Shown here one piece after another: positions 9,704-18,778 of a stretch of DNA of 40,236 nt. Position 1 is the first letter of the stretch. Each line of letters opens with the position of its first letter. The position numbers were made by a program, and so were the translations under genes. Source of the stretch: Deltaproteobacteria bacterium (GTDB lineage Bacteria; Desulfobacterota; Deferrimicrobia; Deferrimicrobiales; Deferrimicrobiaceae); contig JACRIV010000032.1 of the NCBI GenBank assembly GCA_016220005.1, forward strand, positions 1-40,236, given 5' to 3'. The notes beneath the pieces are model-generated. The model searched no databases and had not been told where the DNA came from. It worked only from the letters and a program-made list of their open reading frames with translations.

Positions 9704-11203
9704 ATGAAGGTCCTGCTTCTTCGGCCACATCCGGGAAACGAGCGGTTCGGGCTGGGACCCTTTTTCCGCGTGGAGCCGCTCGGCCTCGAGTATGTCGGCG
9801 CGGCGCTCCGGGCGCGCGGACACGATCCGACCATCGCGGACCTGCGTTTCCGCCCGGGCGCATCCGCCTGGGTGCGCCGCACGCGTCCCCGGGTGGTAGG
9901 CATCTCCTGCCCCCACTCCCTGGAGTACGACCGGGTGCGCGAAACCGCCCGCGAGGTTCGGCGGGCGGCGCCGGAGGTGTTCGTGCTCGTCGGCGGCCAT
10001 GCCGCGGCGGCCTATCCGTCGCCGCTCGAGAGCGACGGGATCGACGCGATCTGTCTCGACGACGGCGAGGAGGTCGTGCCGGCGCTGGTTGAGGCGCTCG
10101 AAAAGGGAGTCCCCCTTGAGACGGTCCCGGCGCTTCGCCTTCGGACGCGGGACGGCTGGATCTCGACGCCCCCCCTCCCGGAGCGAACCGGCCTGGACCA
10201 CGTGCCGCTGCCGGCCCGGGACCTCGTCGCGCGCCATCGGAACGGGTACCACTGCCTCATCTTCAAGCCGGTCTGGCTCGTCGAAACGGCCCGAGGCTGC
10301 CCCTTCCGGTGCAGCTTCTGTTCGGTCTGGCAGCTCTACGACCGGTCGTTCCGGGAACGGTCGGTCGGGGCGGTCGTGGAGGACTTCGCCTCGGCGGGGG
10401 ACGCGGTCTTCGTCGCCGACGACCTTTTCTGGAACCACCCTGGGCGCAGCCTCGAACTGGCGGAAGCGCTCCGGAAGCGAGGCGTCTTCAAGCGCTGGCT
10501 GCTCGTGCAGACCCGCACGGACGTCGTCTGCCGATCCCCCGAGCTGCTCGAGGCGTGGCGGCCCCTGGCGAAGGACTTCGACCTCTTCATCGGCCTGGAG
10601 GCGGCGACCGACGGCGGCCTTGCCCAGGTGGACAAGGACGTCGAGGTCGGGTCGACCGTCGAGGCGGTGCGTATCGCCCGGTCCATGCGCTATGGCGTGA
10701 ACGGCAACTTCCTCATCGATCCCGACTGGGGAGAGGAGGACTTCGAGGAGCTATGGGAGTTCGTATCTGCTTACGGCCTGCAGCGGGCGGGCTTCACGAT
10801 CCTGACGCCCCTGCCGGGGACCGAGTTCTTCCGGGAGATCGCTCCCCGCCTCGAAGGGCAGCCCTGGTTCAAGTACGACATGCACCACCTGCTGTGGGAG
10901 CCGCGCCTCGGGGCGAAGCGTTTCTTCGATCTTTACGCCGAGACCTGGCGCCGGTCGATTCTGAACGTTGCGGGCCGGAAGGGCTGGGGCGCCTGGATGC
11001 GCCAGATCCGGCCCGTCCACATCCCGTATCTCACCCGGGTTCTCTGGCGCACCCAGAGGATGATGAGGGCCGCGGCCTACCTCCAGGAGTTCGAGGCCAC
11101 GAAGGGTACTTTCCCCGAGATCCCGTCCTGCGCCGCGGTAACGGTCACCGGGTCGGGAAATCCGGCGCAGGGCGAGCCCCGAAGGACCCGTCCCGAGTCC
11201 TGA
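9704..11203 (+). CDS. B12-binding domain radical SAM protein, resembles hopanoid C-3 methylase HpnR family
   Basis: N-terminal B12-type region LEPLGLEYVGAALRARGHD-like; CPFRCSFCS radical SAM CxxxCxxC; C-terminal DPDWGEEDFEELWEFV...TPLPGTEFF. Confidence 0.8.
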   Translation: MKVLLLRPHPGNERFGLGPFFRVEPLGLEYVGAALRARGHDPTIADLRFRPGASAWVRRTRPRVVGISCPHSLEYDRVRETAREVRRAAPEVFVLVGGHAAAAYPSPLESDGIDAICLDDGEEVVPALVEALEKGVPLETVPALRLRTRDGWISTPPLPERTGLDHVPLPARDLVARHRNGYHCLIFKPVWLVETARGCPFRCSFCSVWQLYDRSFRERSVGAVVEDFASAGDAVFVADDLFWNHPGRSLELAEALRKRGVFKRWLLVQTRTDVVCRSPELLEAWRPLAKDFDLFIGLEAATDGGLAQVDKDVEVGSTVEAVRIARSMRYGVNGNFLIDPDWGEEDFEELWEFVSAYGLQRAGFTILTPLPGTEFFREIAPRLEGQPWFKYDMHHLLWEPRLGAKRFFDLYAETWRRSILNVAGRKGWGAWMRQIRPVHIPYLTRVLWRTQRMMRAAAYLQEFEATKGTFPEIPSCAAVTVTGSGNPAQGEPRRTRPES

Positions 11204-11215
11204 GCCGGCGGAGGC

Positions 11216-12031
11216 CTACGCCACCTCGCGTTTCTCCACGTCGAAATCGGTGGCCTTCGACATCTCCATCCCCCTCCATGTCATCTCCCTGAGGAATGCC
11301 TCGGCCTCCTTCTCGAAGCCCGGGACCGGCGAGCTGCCGTCGGAGAGGAGAACAAGCTTCCTGACGGAGTCCTTGCCCATGTGGTCGGCGAGGTCCCGTA
11401 CCGTGTTGGCGACGCAATGCGAGAGCGCCTCGCCCGCCACGGCGATGATGTCCGCGGTGCGAAGAGCGTCGATGAGCCGGGTGTTCGGCAGCGTGGTCGG
11501 GTCGGACTCGTCGGGAACGTCAGCTTGGACAGCGCTGTAATGCTCCGTCCACGTGTTGGTCCCCTTCACAACGTAATCGACGACGGCGTGGCTCTTCTCC
11601 CATTCCAGGAGCGCCGAATGTACCGGCCCGTACACGTTGTTGCCCCAGGAGCCGATCAGGCAGTGGGGCGGCCACACGCACAGGGGGTACCGCCCGTTCT
11701 TCGCCAAGGAGCGAACGTAACGGAGCACGCGCTCCCGGTGCGCGGGGTTTCCCGGTATCCAGCGGCCCTTCTCCACGTCGTCGACCGTGATGATCGTGAA
11801 CGGCTCGGGGTGGCTTCCCCGCTCGTCCACCCAGAAGATCGGGTGGGCCACGTCCGACAGGTGGTGCGTGTCCAGCGTGACGTGGATCGCCTCCACCCGA
11901 TCCTTCATGCGAAGGATCAGGCGCCCCAGCCGCTCCATGTCCCCGTCCGCCCCCTTGACGTACAGGGATCCCTTGGGGTCGCAGAAGTCGTTCTGGGGAT
12001 CGATGATGAGTAAGTGCAGTTTCGTCGCCAT
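11216..12031 (-). CDS. Isochorismatase/nicotinamidase-like cysteine hydrolase
   Basis: HLLIIDPQNDFCDPKGSLYVKGAD...HVTLDTHHLSDVAHP...VAGEALSHCVANTVRDLAD. Confidence 0.82.
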   Translation of the reverse strand: MATKLHLLIIDPQNDFCDPKGSLYVKGADGDMERLGRLILRMKDRVEAIHVTLDTHHLSDVAHPIFWVDERGSHPEPFTIITVDDVEKGRWIPGNPAHRERVLRYVRSLAKNGRYPLCVWPPHCLIGSWGNNVYGPVHSALLEWEKSHAVVDYVVKGTNTWTEHYSAVQADVPDESDPTTLPNTRLIDALRTADIIAVAGEALSHCVANTVRDLADHMGKDSVRKLVLLSDGSSPVPGFEKEAEAFLREMTWRGMEMSKATDFDVEKREVA

Positions 12032-12078
12032 GCGACCTCCCTTCTTCAGGTTGATAGCGATCGGGGCGGTATCAGCTT

Positions 12079-13104
12079 TTATCCATTGGATTCTTTTTGT
12101 TTTTCGCCGGTTTCTTTTCTCGTTCCGGTCCCCGTCAGCTCCAGGAACCGCGCCCGCTCCCGCCAGGAAGAAGAGGTGTTCTTGGCCCGGCAGAGGGCCT
12201 GCATCTTTACGGCGATGGAGCGGGCACGCGCCCCTTCGGCCAGGTTCGCCTGGAACTCCCCGATCGTGGCGGGATGGAGGGTGACCTTGGCATACCGCCC
12301 TCCGTTCACGTCGACCATGAAGAGGAAGGATTCGTCGTTGCGTTCGATCGCATCCACCGCGTAATCGTCCACGAAATCGCCGGCCGAATAGAAGATCGGG
12401 CGATGCCGGTAGATTTCGACGGCGCGGAAGACGTGCGCCGAGTGGCCGAACACCACATCGGCGCCGGAGTCCACAAGGGCGTGAGCGAAGGCGACGTGTT
12501 CCTCCGGCACCTCGTATCCCCAGTTCGGCCCCCAGTGGGCGGATACAACGACCAGATCCGCTTTGCCCTTGGTCTTCTCGACGAGGCGGCAGAACCGCTT
12601 CGCTTCGCCATCCTTCGGATCGGCCGGCAGGTAAAAGATCCCCGGCTTCCGTTTGGACGCCCGCCAGCCGGGTTCGTTGTCGGAAAATGCGAAGAGGGCC
12701 GCCGTCCTGCCCCCGATCCGGAAGACCGCCGGGGCCTCCGCTTCGAGAGCGTTCCTGCCCGCGCCGGCGTGATGGATGCGGTTCCGGTCCAGGATGTCGA
12801 GCGTATCCCGCAGCGCGACCTCTTCGAAGTCCAGGATATGATTGTTGGCCAGGGAGACCGCGTCGATTGCCGCGCGCCGGAGGACCTCCACGTTTTTGGC
12901 GTCCGACCGGAAATGGAACGCTTTTGTTGCGGGCGACCAGGGGGCGCCCCGGTCCGAGATCGCGCACTCCAGGTTGCAGAACCGGGCATCGGCGTCCCGG
13001 AAGATTTCGAGAGTGTCTCCCCAGGGGTACTCGGGGGGCAGCTCTTTCAGAGCCCGGTTCACCATCCTGCCGAGCATCACGTCGCCGACGAAGAGCAGTT
13101 TCAT
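12079..13104 (-). CDS. CapA family poly-gamma-glutamate synthesis-like metallophosphatase
   Basis: MKLLFVGDVMLGRMVN...NLECAISDRG...SLANNHILDFEEVALRDTLDIL...VVSAHWGPNWGYE...GADVVFGHSAHV. Confidence 0.9.
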   Translation of the reverse strand: MKLLFVGDVMLGRMVNRALKELPPEYPWGDTLEIFRDADARFCNLECAISDRGAPWSPATKAFHFRSDAKNVEVLRRAAIDAVSLANNHILDFEEVALRDTLDILDRNRIHHAGAGRNALEAEAPAVFRIGGRTAALFAFSDNEPGWRASKRKPGIFYLPADPKDGEAKRFCRLVEKTKGKADLVVVSAHWGPNWGYEVPEEHVAFAHALVDSGADVVFGHSAHVFRAVEIYRHRPIFYSAGDFVDDYAVDAIERNDESFLFMVDVNGGRYAKVTLHPATIGEFQANLAEGARARSIAVKMQALCRAKNTSSSWRERARFLELTGTGTRKETGEKQKESNG

Positions 13105-13111
13105 CCACGCC

Positions 13112-13696
13112 TCAAGGGGTGAGATGGCGCCGGAACCATTCCACGGCGAGTCGCGCCACCTCTTCGAGGGCCCCGGGTTCCTCGAAAAGGTGGCTCGCCC
13201 CCGGGACGATCTCTATCCTCTTCGGAGAGGCCAGCTCCTCGTATGCCTCCCTGTTCATCCCGAGGACGACCTCGTCCTTTTCTCCGACGATCAACAGGGT
13301 CGGCGCCTTGACTTCGGCCAGGGAGTCCATCGCCAGGTCCGGCCGCCCGCCCCGGGACACCACCGCTTTGATCTTGGGCGAAAGCGCCGCTGCCGCCTTG
13401 AGTGCCGCAGCCGCCCCGGTGCTTGCGCCGAAATAGCCCGGGATCATTCCTTTCGTCTCGGGCCTCTCGATCAGCCACCGGGTGGCCCGGATCAGTCGGT
13501 CGGCGATCAGGTCGATGTCGAACCGTTTTCGGTAGATCAGGTCCTCCTCTTCGGTCAGCAGGTCGAAAAGCAGCGTTCCGATCCCCGCTTCCTGGAGGGT
13601 CCGGGCCACGAAGGCGTTTCTGGGACTCAAACGGCTGCTGCCGCTCCCGTGCGCGAAGATGACCATTCCCGCCGTCTTCCCGGGCAGAACCAGCAT
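13112..13696 (-). CDS. Alpha/beta hydrolase (dienelactone hydrolase family); true start probably further upstream
   Basis: VIFAHGSGSSRLSPRNAFVARTLQEAGIGTLLFDLLTEEED...YFGASTGAAAALKAAA...PTLLIVGEKDEVV...GASHLFEEPG; frame stays open upstream (SGKNLEIEIDSLSLPG). Confidence 0.85.
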   Translation of the reverse strand: MLVLPGKTAGMVIFAHGSGSSRLSPRNAFVARTLQEAGIGTLLFDLLTEEEDLIYRKRFDIDLIADRLIRATRWLIERPETKGMIPGYFGASTGAAAALKAAAALSPKIKAVVSRGGRPDLAMDSLAEVKAPTLLIVGEKDEVVLGMNREAYEELASPKRIEIVPGASHLFEEPGALEEVARLAVEWFRRHLTP

Positions 13697-13972
13697 CCCT
13701 GGCAGGGAAAGGGAATCGATCTCGATTTCCAGGTTTTTTCCCGACCTTTTCGTTTTCCTGCTCCCCGAACCCGGTCGCTGGGCAGGCGCCTCAACCGCGG
13801 TATCGCCGGCCCTGATATTTGGATGCGCGCCGTTGCCGGCAAGAAGGAAGTTTCCCCGCTTTTGATTCCGTCGGGGATGGACCGGCCGGGACGAAAAACG
13901 GCGAGCCTACATCTCATATGTAGAGGGAATGGACAGGCCGGAAACGGGGGTCTCGATCGGCGAGGGGAATCC

Positions 13973-14677
13973 ATGAGGCTTTACAAGGACCGTTGCGATG
14001 CCGGAAAACGGCTGGCCAGGGCTCTTACGCACTACACGGGCCGGGGGGACGTGATCGTCCTTGGGCTGCCCCGCGGAGGGGTGGCCGTGGCGTACGAGGT
14101 TGCCAGGGAGCTTGGCGTGCCGATGGACGTCCTCGTCGTCCGCAAGCTCGGCGTGCCCGGCCAGGAGGAGCTGGCGATGGGGGCGATCGCCTCGGGCGGC
14201 GTCCGGGTGCTGAACGACGACGTGGTGCGGTTCATGGGCATCGGTGGCGAGGAGATCGCGGCAGTCACGGCGAGGGAGCACCGGGAGCTGGAAAGGCGGG
14301 AGCGCGCCTATCGTGGAGACCGTCCGCAGCCCGACCTGCGCGGCCGCACCGTCATTCTCGTGGACGACGGTCTTGCGACCGGCGCAACGATGCGTGCGGC
14401 CGTCGATGCCGCCCGTGCCCGGGAAGCCGCGCGCATCGTCGTTGCCGTTCCCGGCGCCCCCGCCGACACGGCTGTATCCATGGAAAGGGAAGCGGACGAG
14501 ATGGTTCTTCTTGCCACGCCGGAGCCGTTCTATGCGGTGGGGACCATGTACGAGGACTTTTCCCAGGTCACCGACCAGGAGGTCCGCGGGTTCATCGAAC
14601 GGGCATCCCGCGCTCCAGGGCCTGTCGGCCGGTCTGGGGAGGATGACGGGGAGAGTGCAGGGCAGAGGACCCGTTAG
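13973..14677 (+). CDS. Phosphoribosyltransferase family protein
   Basis: VIVLGLPRGGVAVAYEVARELGVPMDVLVVRKLGVPGQEELAMGAIASGG...VILVDDGLATGATMRAAVDAAR. Confidence 0.9.
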   Translation: MRLYKDRCDAGKRLARALTHYTGRGDVIVLGLPRGGVAVAYEVARELGVPMDVLVVRKLGVPGQEELAMGAIASGGVRVLNDDVVRFMGIGGEEIAAVTAREHRELERRERAYRGDRPQPDLRGRTVILVDDGLATGATMRAAVDAARAREAARIVVAVPGAPADTAVSMEREADEMVLLATPEPFYAVGTMYEDFSQVTDQEVRGFIERASRAPGPVGRSGEDDGESAGQRTR

Positions 14678-14818
14678 GAAGCGGCGGGACGCAAAAATTG
14701 CGCAACCGGTCTTCCGCGAGCGACATCTCTTTATTGACTGAAAACTTTACGGCTCTCTTCGAGCCGATTTCGCTTGAGAGCCTGTCGACTCGCACATCGC
14801 GTGGAAAGGGGATGCGCC

Positions 14819-15352
14819 ATGCAGGAACGGACCGGTATCGTCACCTCCAGGGGAAACCCCGTAACGCTCCTCGGCCCGGAGATCCGCGTCGGGGACAAGG
14901 CCCCGGACTTCCGCGTGGTGGACAATGGAATGGCGCCGGTGACGCTTGCGGACTTCAAGGAAAAGATCAAGATCATCAGCACCGTCCCTTCGCTCGATAC
15001 GCCGGTCTGCGACCGGGAGACCCGCCGTTTCAACGAAGAAGCGGCGAGGCTTCCCGGAAGCGTGGTGGTGCTGACCGTCAGCCTGGACCTCCCGTTCGCC
15101 CAGAAGCGCTGGTGCGGAGCGGCGGGAGTGGACCGCGTGAAGGTTCTTTCCGACTACCAGGACCGGTCGTTCGCCGCCGCCTACGGAGTGCTGATCAAGG
15201 AGCTCAAGCTCCTGTCCCGGTCCGTTTTCATAATCGACGAGAAGGACGTGGTCCGATACATCCAGCACGTGAGGGAGACCGGCACGGAGCCGGACTACGA
15301 CGCGGTACTCGGCGCCGTCAAAGGGGTCTTGGAGAGCCTGCCGGGTCGTTGA
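14819..15352 (+). CDS. tpx: Thiol peroxidase (atypical 2-Cys peroxiredoxin)
   Basis: KIISTVPSLDTPVCDRETRRFNEEA...LDLPFAQKRWCGAAGVDRVKVLSDY. Confidence 0.95.
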   Translation: MQERTGIVTSRGNPVTLLGPEIRVGDKAPDFRVVDNGMAPVTLADFKEKIKIISTVPSLDTPVCDRETRRFNEEAARLPGSVVVLTVSLDLPFAQKRWCGAAGVDRVKVLSDYQDRSFAAAYGVLIKELKLLSRSVFIIDEKDVVRYIQHVRETGTEPDYDAVLGAVKGVLESLPGR

Positions 15353-15436
15353 GCCTCGTCCGGCTTCGCAATTTTCCAATGAGGTCGATGTCGTCGGGGA
15401 GCGCGGGAAGGGCGTCCATGGGGAATATTCCATGCC

Positions 15437-15907
15437 CTATCCCGCTCCCAGGATCTCCTTGAGCTGCCTCTCCACCGCCTCACGGTGGGTACCCTTCCAG
15501 TAGATCCTTCGACAGGAACGGCAGGTCACAAAGGTCTCCTGGGTCCTGTACACGTAGGGGGGGACCCGAGCGGCCGCGGCGCTCTTCTCGATCTCGTCCA
15601 GCGGCTCGTTGCACAGGAGGCACCGGGTGAGCACGCGGGATTCGGGATCGATGGAAAAGGCCCGCACGACCTGACGGAGCTGGTCCTTGTAGCCGTCGTA
15701 AAGAACGAAGAAATGGTTCTCCCTCGCCTTCCGCCGCCGGATCAGGAGGGTGTCGCGGGTCAGGATCAGCCGCCTGCTCCGGTCGGCCCGCTCGACGAGC
15801 TCATCGTCCGGGATCGACGGGAAATACTCGACGTCGCACCCCAGCAGGCGCATCCATTTCGCCAGCTTCCCGAGCATCGTATCGGCAATGAACCGGGTGT
15901 CCATCAT
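15437..15907 (-). CDS. Mut7-C RNase domain protein
   Basis: FIADTMLGKLAKWMRLLGCDVEYF...RRLILTRDTLLIRRR...C-terminal CLLCNEPL and CRSCRRIYWKGTH zinc ribbon. Confidence 0.9.
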   Translation of the reverse strand: MMDTRFIADTMLGKLAKWMRLLGCDVEYFPSIPDDELVERADRSRRLILTRDTLLIRRRKARENHFFVLYDGYKDQLRQVVRAFSIDPESRVLTRCLLCNEPLDEIEKSAAAARVPPYVYRTQETFVTCRSCRRIYWKGTHREAVERQLKEILGAG

Positions 15908-15959
15908 TTTATATATTTTCCGATAATTTGCGCTTTGTGTCAGGATAGCAAAATTTCGT

Positions 15960-16979
15960 TTGAAACATTGGCCCTGTTCGCGAATCCAAAAGGGCGGTTT
16001 CGAACCGACCTGCCGACCGGCGGCGTGCGGCGCATGGATCTACACCGGGATCATCCCCGAAGAGGGGAAGAACCGGGCGAAGTCCCGCAAGGGGGACGAG
16101 TGGATCTCGCCGAACTGGGGTTTCGCCTGGCCGGCGAACCGCCACATCATGTACAACCGCGCTTCGGCCGATACGGCCGGCAGGCCCTGGTCCGAGAAGA
16201 AGAAGCTGGTCTACTGGGACCCCGCGGCCGACAGCGGGACGAAGGACGCCCGGGGCAGGCCGGTACCGGGCAAGTGGGTCGCGCCCTCCGGCGAGGGGAT
16301 CGACTTCCCGCCGGCGAAGCCGCCCGGTTCCCGGGGGAAGGACAGCGGCCTGGCCTTCGACTGGCTGGGCGGGAACGATCCCTTCATCATGCGGTCCGAC
16401 GGCAAGGCATGGCTCTTCGCGCCGGTCGGCCTCGTGGACGGACCGATGCCCGCGCACTACGAGCCGTACGAATCTCCGGTCCGCAACCTGCTCTATTCGC
16501 AGCAGTCCAACCCGGTGGCGAAGGTGTGGAAGATCGAGGGGAATCCCTATCACAAGACGGCCGACCCCGGGTTCCCCATCATCGTCTCCACCTACCGGCT
16601 GACCGAGCATCACCTGAGCGGGACGATGAGCCGGTGGCTCCCCTGGCTCGCGGAGCTGATGCCCGAGCTCTTCTGCGAGATCTCCCCGGAGCTCGCCGCC
16701 GAGAAGGGGATCAAGAACGGCGGGTACGTCACGATCCGCACGGCGCGGGGCGAGGTCCAGGCCCGCGCGCTGGTGACGCGCCGCATGCGCCTCTTCACCA
16801 TAGCCGGCAGGACCGTGCACGAGATCGGCCTGCCTTGGCATTGGGGCTGGCAGGGGACCGCGCAGGGCGACGTGGTGAACAACCTGAGCGCGCTCGTGGG
16901 GGACCCCAACGTCACCATCCACGAAGGGAAGGTCTTCACGTGCAACGTCCGCGCGGGGAAGAAGGGAGGCGCCGCATAA
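15960..16979 (+). pseudogene. Formate dehydrogenase alpha (molybdopterin oxidoreductase) C-terminal remnant; catalytic N-terminal two-thirds absent
   Basis: Homology starts ~16015 at CGAWIYTGIIPEEGKNRAKSRK; PNWGFAWPANRHIMYNRASADTAGRPW and C-terminal MopB domain present, no [4Fe-4S]/Mo-ligand region; opposite-strand gene starts at 15907. Confidence 0.85.
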
Positions 16980-16980
16980 C

Positions 16981-18003
16981 ATGGCCAAGGGAATGTTTGT
17001 CGATACCTCCATCTGCACCGGCTGCAAGGCCTGCCAGGTGGCGTGCAAGGAATGGAACGGCCTTCCCGGGGAGCCCGCCCATTTCCGGTTCGACCCGGTC
17101 GACAAGCGGCCGGTGGCCGTCAATTTCACGGGCAATTCGTACGACAACACCGGCGACCTCTCCGCCACCGACTGGCGGCACGTCCGCTTCATCGAGCAGT
17201 TCGACGAGAAGCGCGCCCGCGGGCGCTGGCTGTTCTCGAGCGATTCCTGCAAGCACTGCAACGACGCCGGCTGCCTGAACGCCTTCCCCACGGGCGCCAT
17301 CGTCCGGACCGACCTGGGCAACGTGTTCGTCCAGCAGGACGTCTGCATAGGATGCAAGTACTGCATTCCGTCCTGCCCCTTCGGCGTGATCGCGCTCCGC
17401 GAGGAAACGGGCACCGTGCACAAGTGCACGTTGTGCAACGACCGGATACACAACGGCCTGGGAACCGCCTGCGCCAAGGCCTGCCCGACCGGATCGATCC
17501 GGTACGGGGAGGTCCGGGAGCTCAAGGCCCGGGCCGACGCGCGCCTTGCCCGGCTCAAGGCGCTGGGATACGGCGAGGCCAACATCTACGGCTACAAGGA
17601 GGCGGGCGGCCTCAACGTGTTCTACCTGTTCCTGGACCGGCCCCCGGTGTACGGCCAGCCGGAGGAGCCGGACGTGCCCCAGCGGCGCCTCGCGGTTTCG
17701 TCCGCTGTGACCGTGGCCGGTGCGTTGGCGCTTGGAGCGGCGGCGCTGGTCAGCTTCCGGGAGAGGGGCAGACGCCTGAGGAGGGAGAGGAGGAGAAGAA
17801 ATGAGCCCCGAAACGCATGCTCCGGGTTGGGAATGGTTTTTCGTCGCGGGGTATTTCTTCGTCGCCGGGGTCTCGGCAGGGGCGTACTTCATCGGGTCGC
17901 TGGCCGAACTGTTCGGGGACGAACGCCACAAGGAGATCAGCCGGACGGGATACTACATCGCCTTCCCGCTGGTCCTGCTCACTCCTCCGCTCCTGATCGG
18001 TGA
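16981..18003 (+). CDS. Formate dehydrogenase iron-sulfur (beta) subunit; in-frame stop only at 18003, expected end ~17804
   Basis: CTGCKACQVACKEWNGLP, CKHCNDAGC, CIGCKYCIPSCPFG, CTLCNDRI...CAKACPTGS; C-terminal TM; 3' part overlaps nrfD-like gene by ~200 nt. Confidence 0.85.
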   Translation: MAKGMFVDTSICTGCKACQVACKEWNGLPGEPAHFRFDPVDKRPVAVNFTGNSYDNTGDLSATDWRHVRFIEQFDEKRARGRWLFSSDSCKHCNDAGCLNAFPTGAIVRTDLGNVFVQQDVCIGCKYCIPSCPFGVIALREETGTVHKCTLCNDRIHNGLGTACAKACPTGSIRYGEVRELKARADARLARLKALGYGEANIYGYKEAGGLNVFYLFLDRPPVYGQPEEPDVPQRRLAVSSAVTVAGALALGAAALVSFRERGRRLRRERRRRNEPRNACSGLGMVFRRGVFLRRRGLGRGVLHRVAGRTVRGRTPQGDQPDGILHRLPAGPAHSSAPDR

Positions 18004-18712
18004 CCTCGGGCGGCCGGAACGCTTCTGGCACCTGATGCTCCACGGCGGGACAGGAATCCCTTACGTCAACCTGCAGTCCCCCCTGTCGGTCGGCTCATGG
18101 GCCCTGCTGGTCTTCGGCGGGATCTCCCTTCTCTCGTTCCTCGACAACCTGGTGGCGGAAGGGAAGCTGCGCAGCGCGCCTTTCGCCGCCGCGTACCGCA
18201 GGCTCCCGAGGAAGTTGTACGCCGCCTTCGGCTCGGCGGCGGGCTTCTTCGTGGCGGGCTACACCGGCGTGGTGCTGAACATCACGGCGCGCCCGCTCTG
18301 GGCGGCCTCGGACCCGCTGGTCGGCGCGCTCTTCATCGCATCGTCCGCCTCGACGGGAGCGGCGGCTATCTACCTTGTCCTGGCCGCCCGAAAGATGCTG
18401 CCGGGACTTCGCCTCGCGCCGTTCGAACGTTTCGAGCGCCTGGCGAAGATCATCGAGATCGTGCTGGCGATCACGGTCGTCCTGATCGCAGGGAAGTTCG
18501 CCGCGCCGCTGCTTCGGGGGGGCTACGCGGCGATGTACTGGGGCGGGGCCGTGCTGTTGGGAATGCTCGTCCCCCTGGCGGTGGGCTGGTATGCGAAACG
18601 CACGGGCGCCGGCGGAGAGCCCTCCCCCGGGCTGGCGACCGCCATGGCCGTTCTTGTCCTTCTCGGCGGAGCCTTCCTCCGGATCAGCCTGGTGCAGGCA
18701 GGGCAGGTGTGA
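17801..18712 (+). CDS. NrfD-like polysulfide reductase/formate dehydrogenase membrane subunit
   Basis: EWFFVAGYFFVAGVSAGAYFIGSLAELFGD...PPLLIGDLGRPERFWHLM; multiple TM segments. Confidence 0.92.
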   Translation: MSPETHAPGWEWFFVAGYFFVAGVSAGAYFIGSLAELFGDERHKEISRTGYYIAFPLVLLTPPLLIGDLGRPERFWHLMLHGGTGIPYVNLQSPLSVGSWALLVFGGISLLSFLDNLVAEGKLRSAPFAAAYRRLPRKLYAAFGSAAGFFVAGYTGVVLNITARPLWAASDPLVGALFIASSASTGAAAIYLVLAARKMLPGLRLAPFERFERLAKIIEIVLAITVVLIAGKFAAPLLRGGYAAMYWGGAVLLGMLVPLAVGWYAKRTGAGGEPSPGLATAMAVLVLLGGAFLRISLVQAGQV

Positions 18713-18778
18713 AGCGCAGCGAGCGCAGGATGGGCGAGCGATTTGCCTCACCCTAAAATGACGCAGGAGGAAACCGGG

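Noticed and set aside
6827-10438. 1203-aa minus-strand ORF
   Set aside because: Shadow frame over thiolase, ACAD and radical SAM genes; only the 9446-9682 part (kinase/REC fragments) has recognisable homology
17043-17804. 253-aa plus ORF in a second frame of the FdhB region
   Set aside because: Not a separate gene; only its last codons matter, as the probable original FdhB end after a 1-nt indel
18713-18778. GCGCAGCGAGCGC sequence between the NrfD-like gene and fdhE as a possible REP element
   Set aside because: Single short occurrence, no second copy seen in the window
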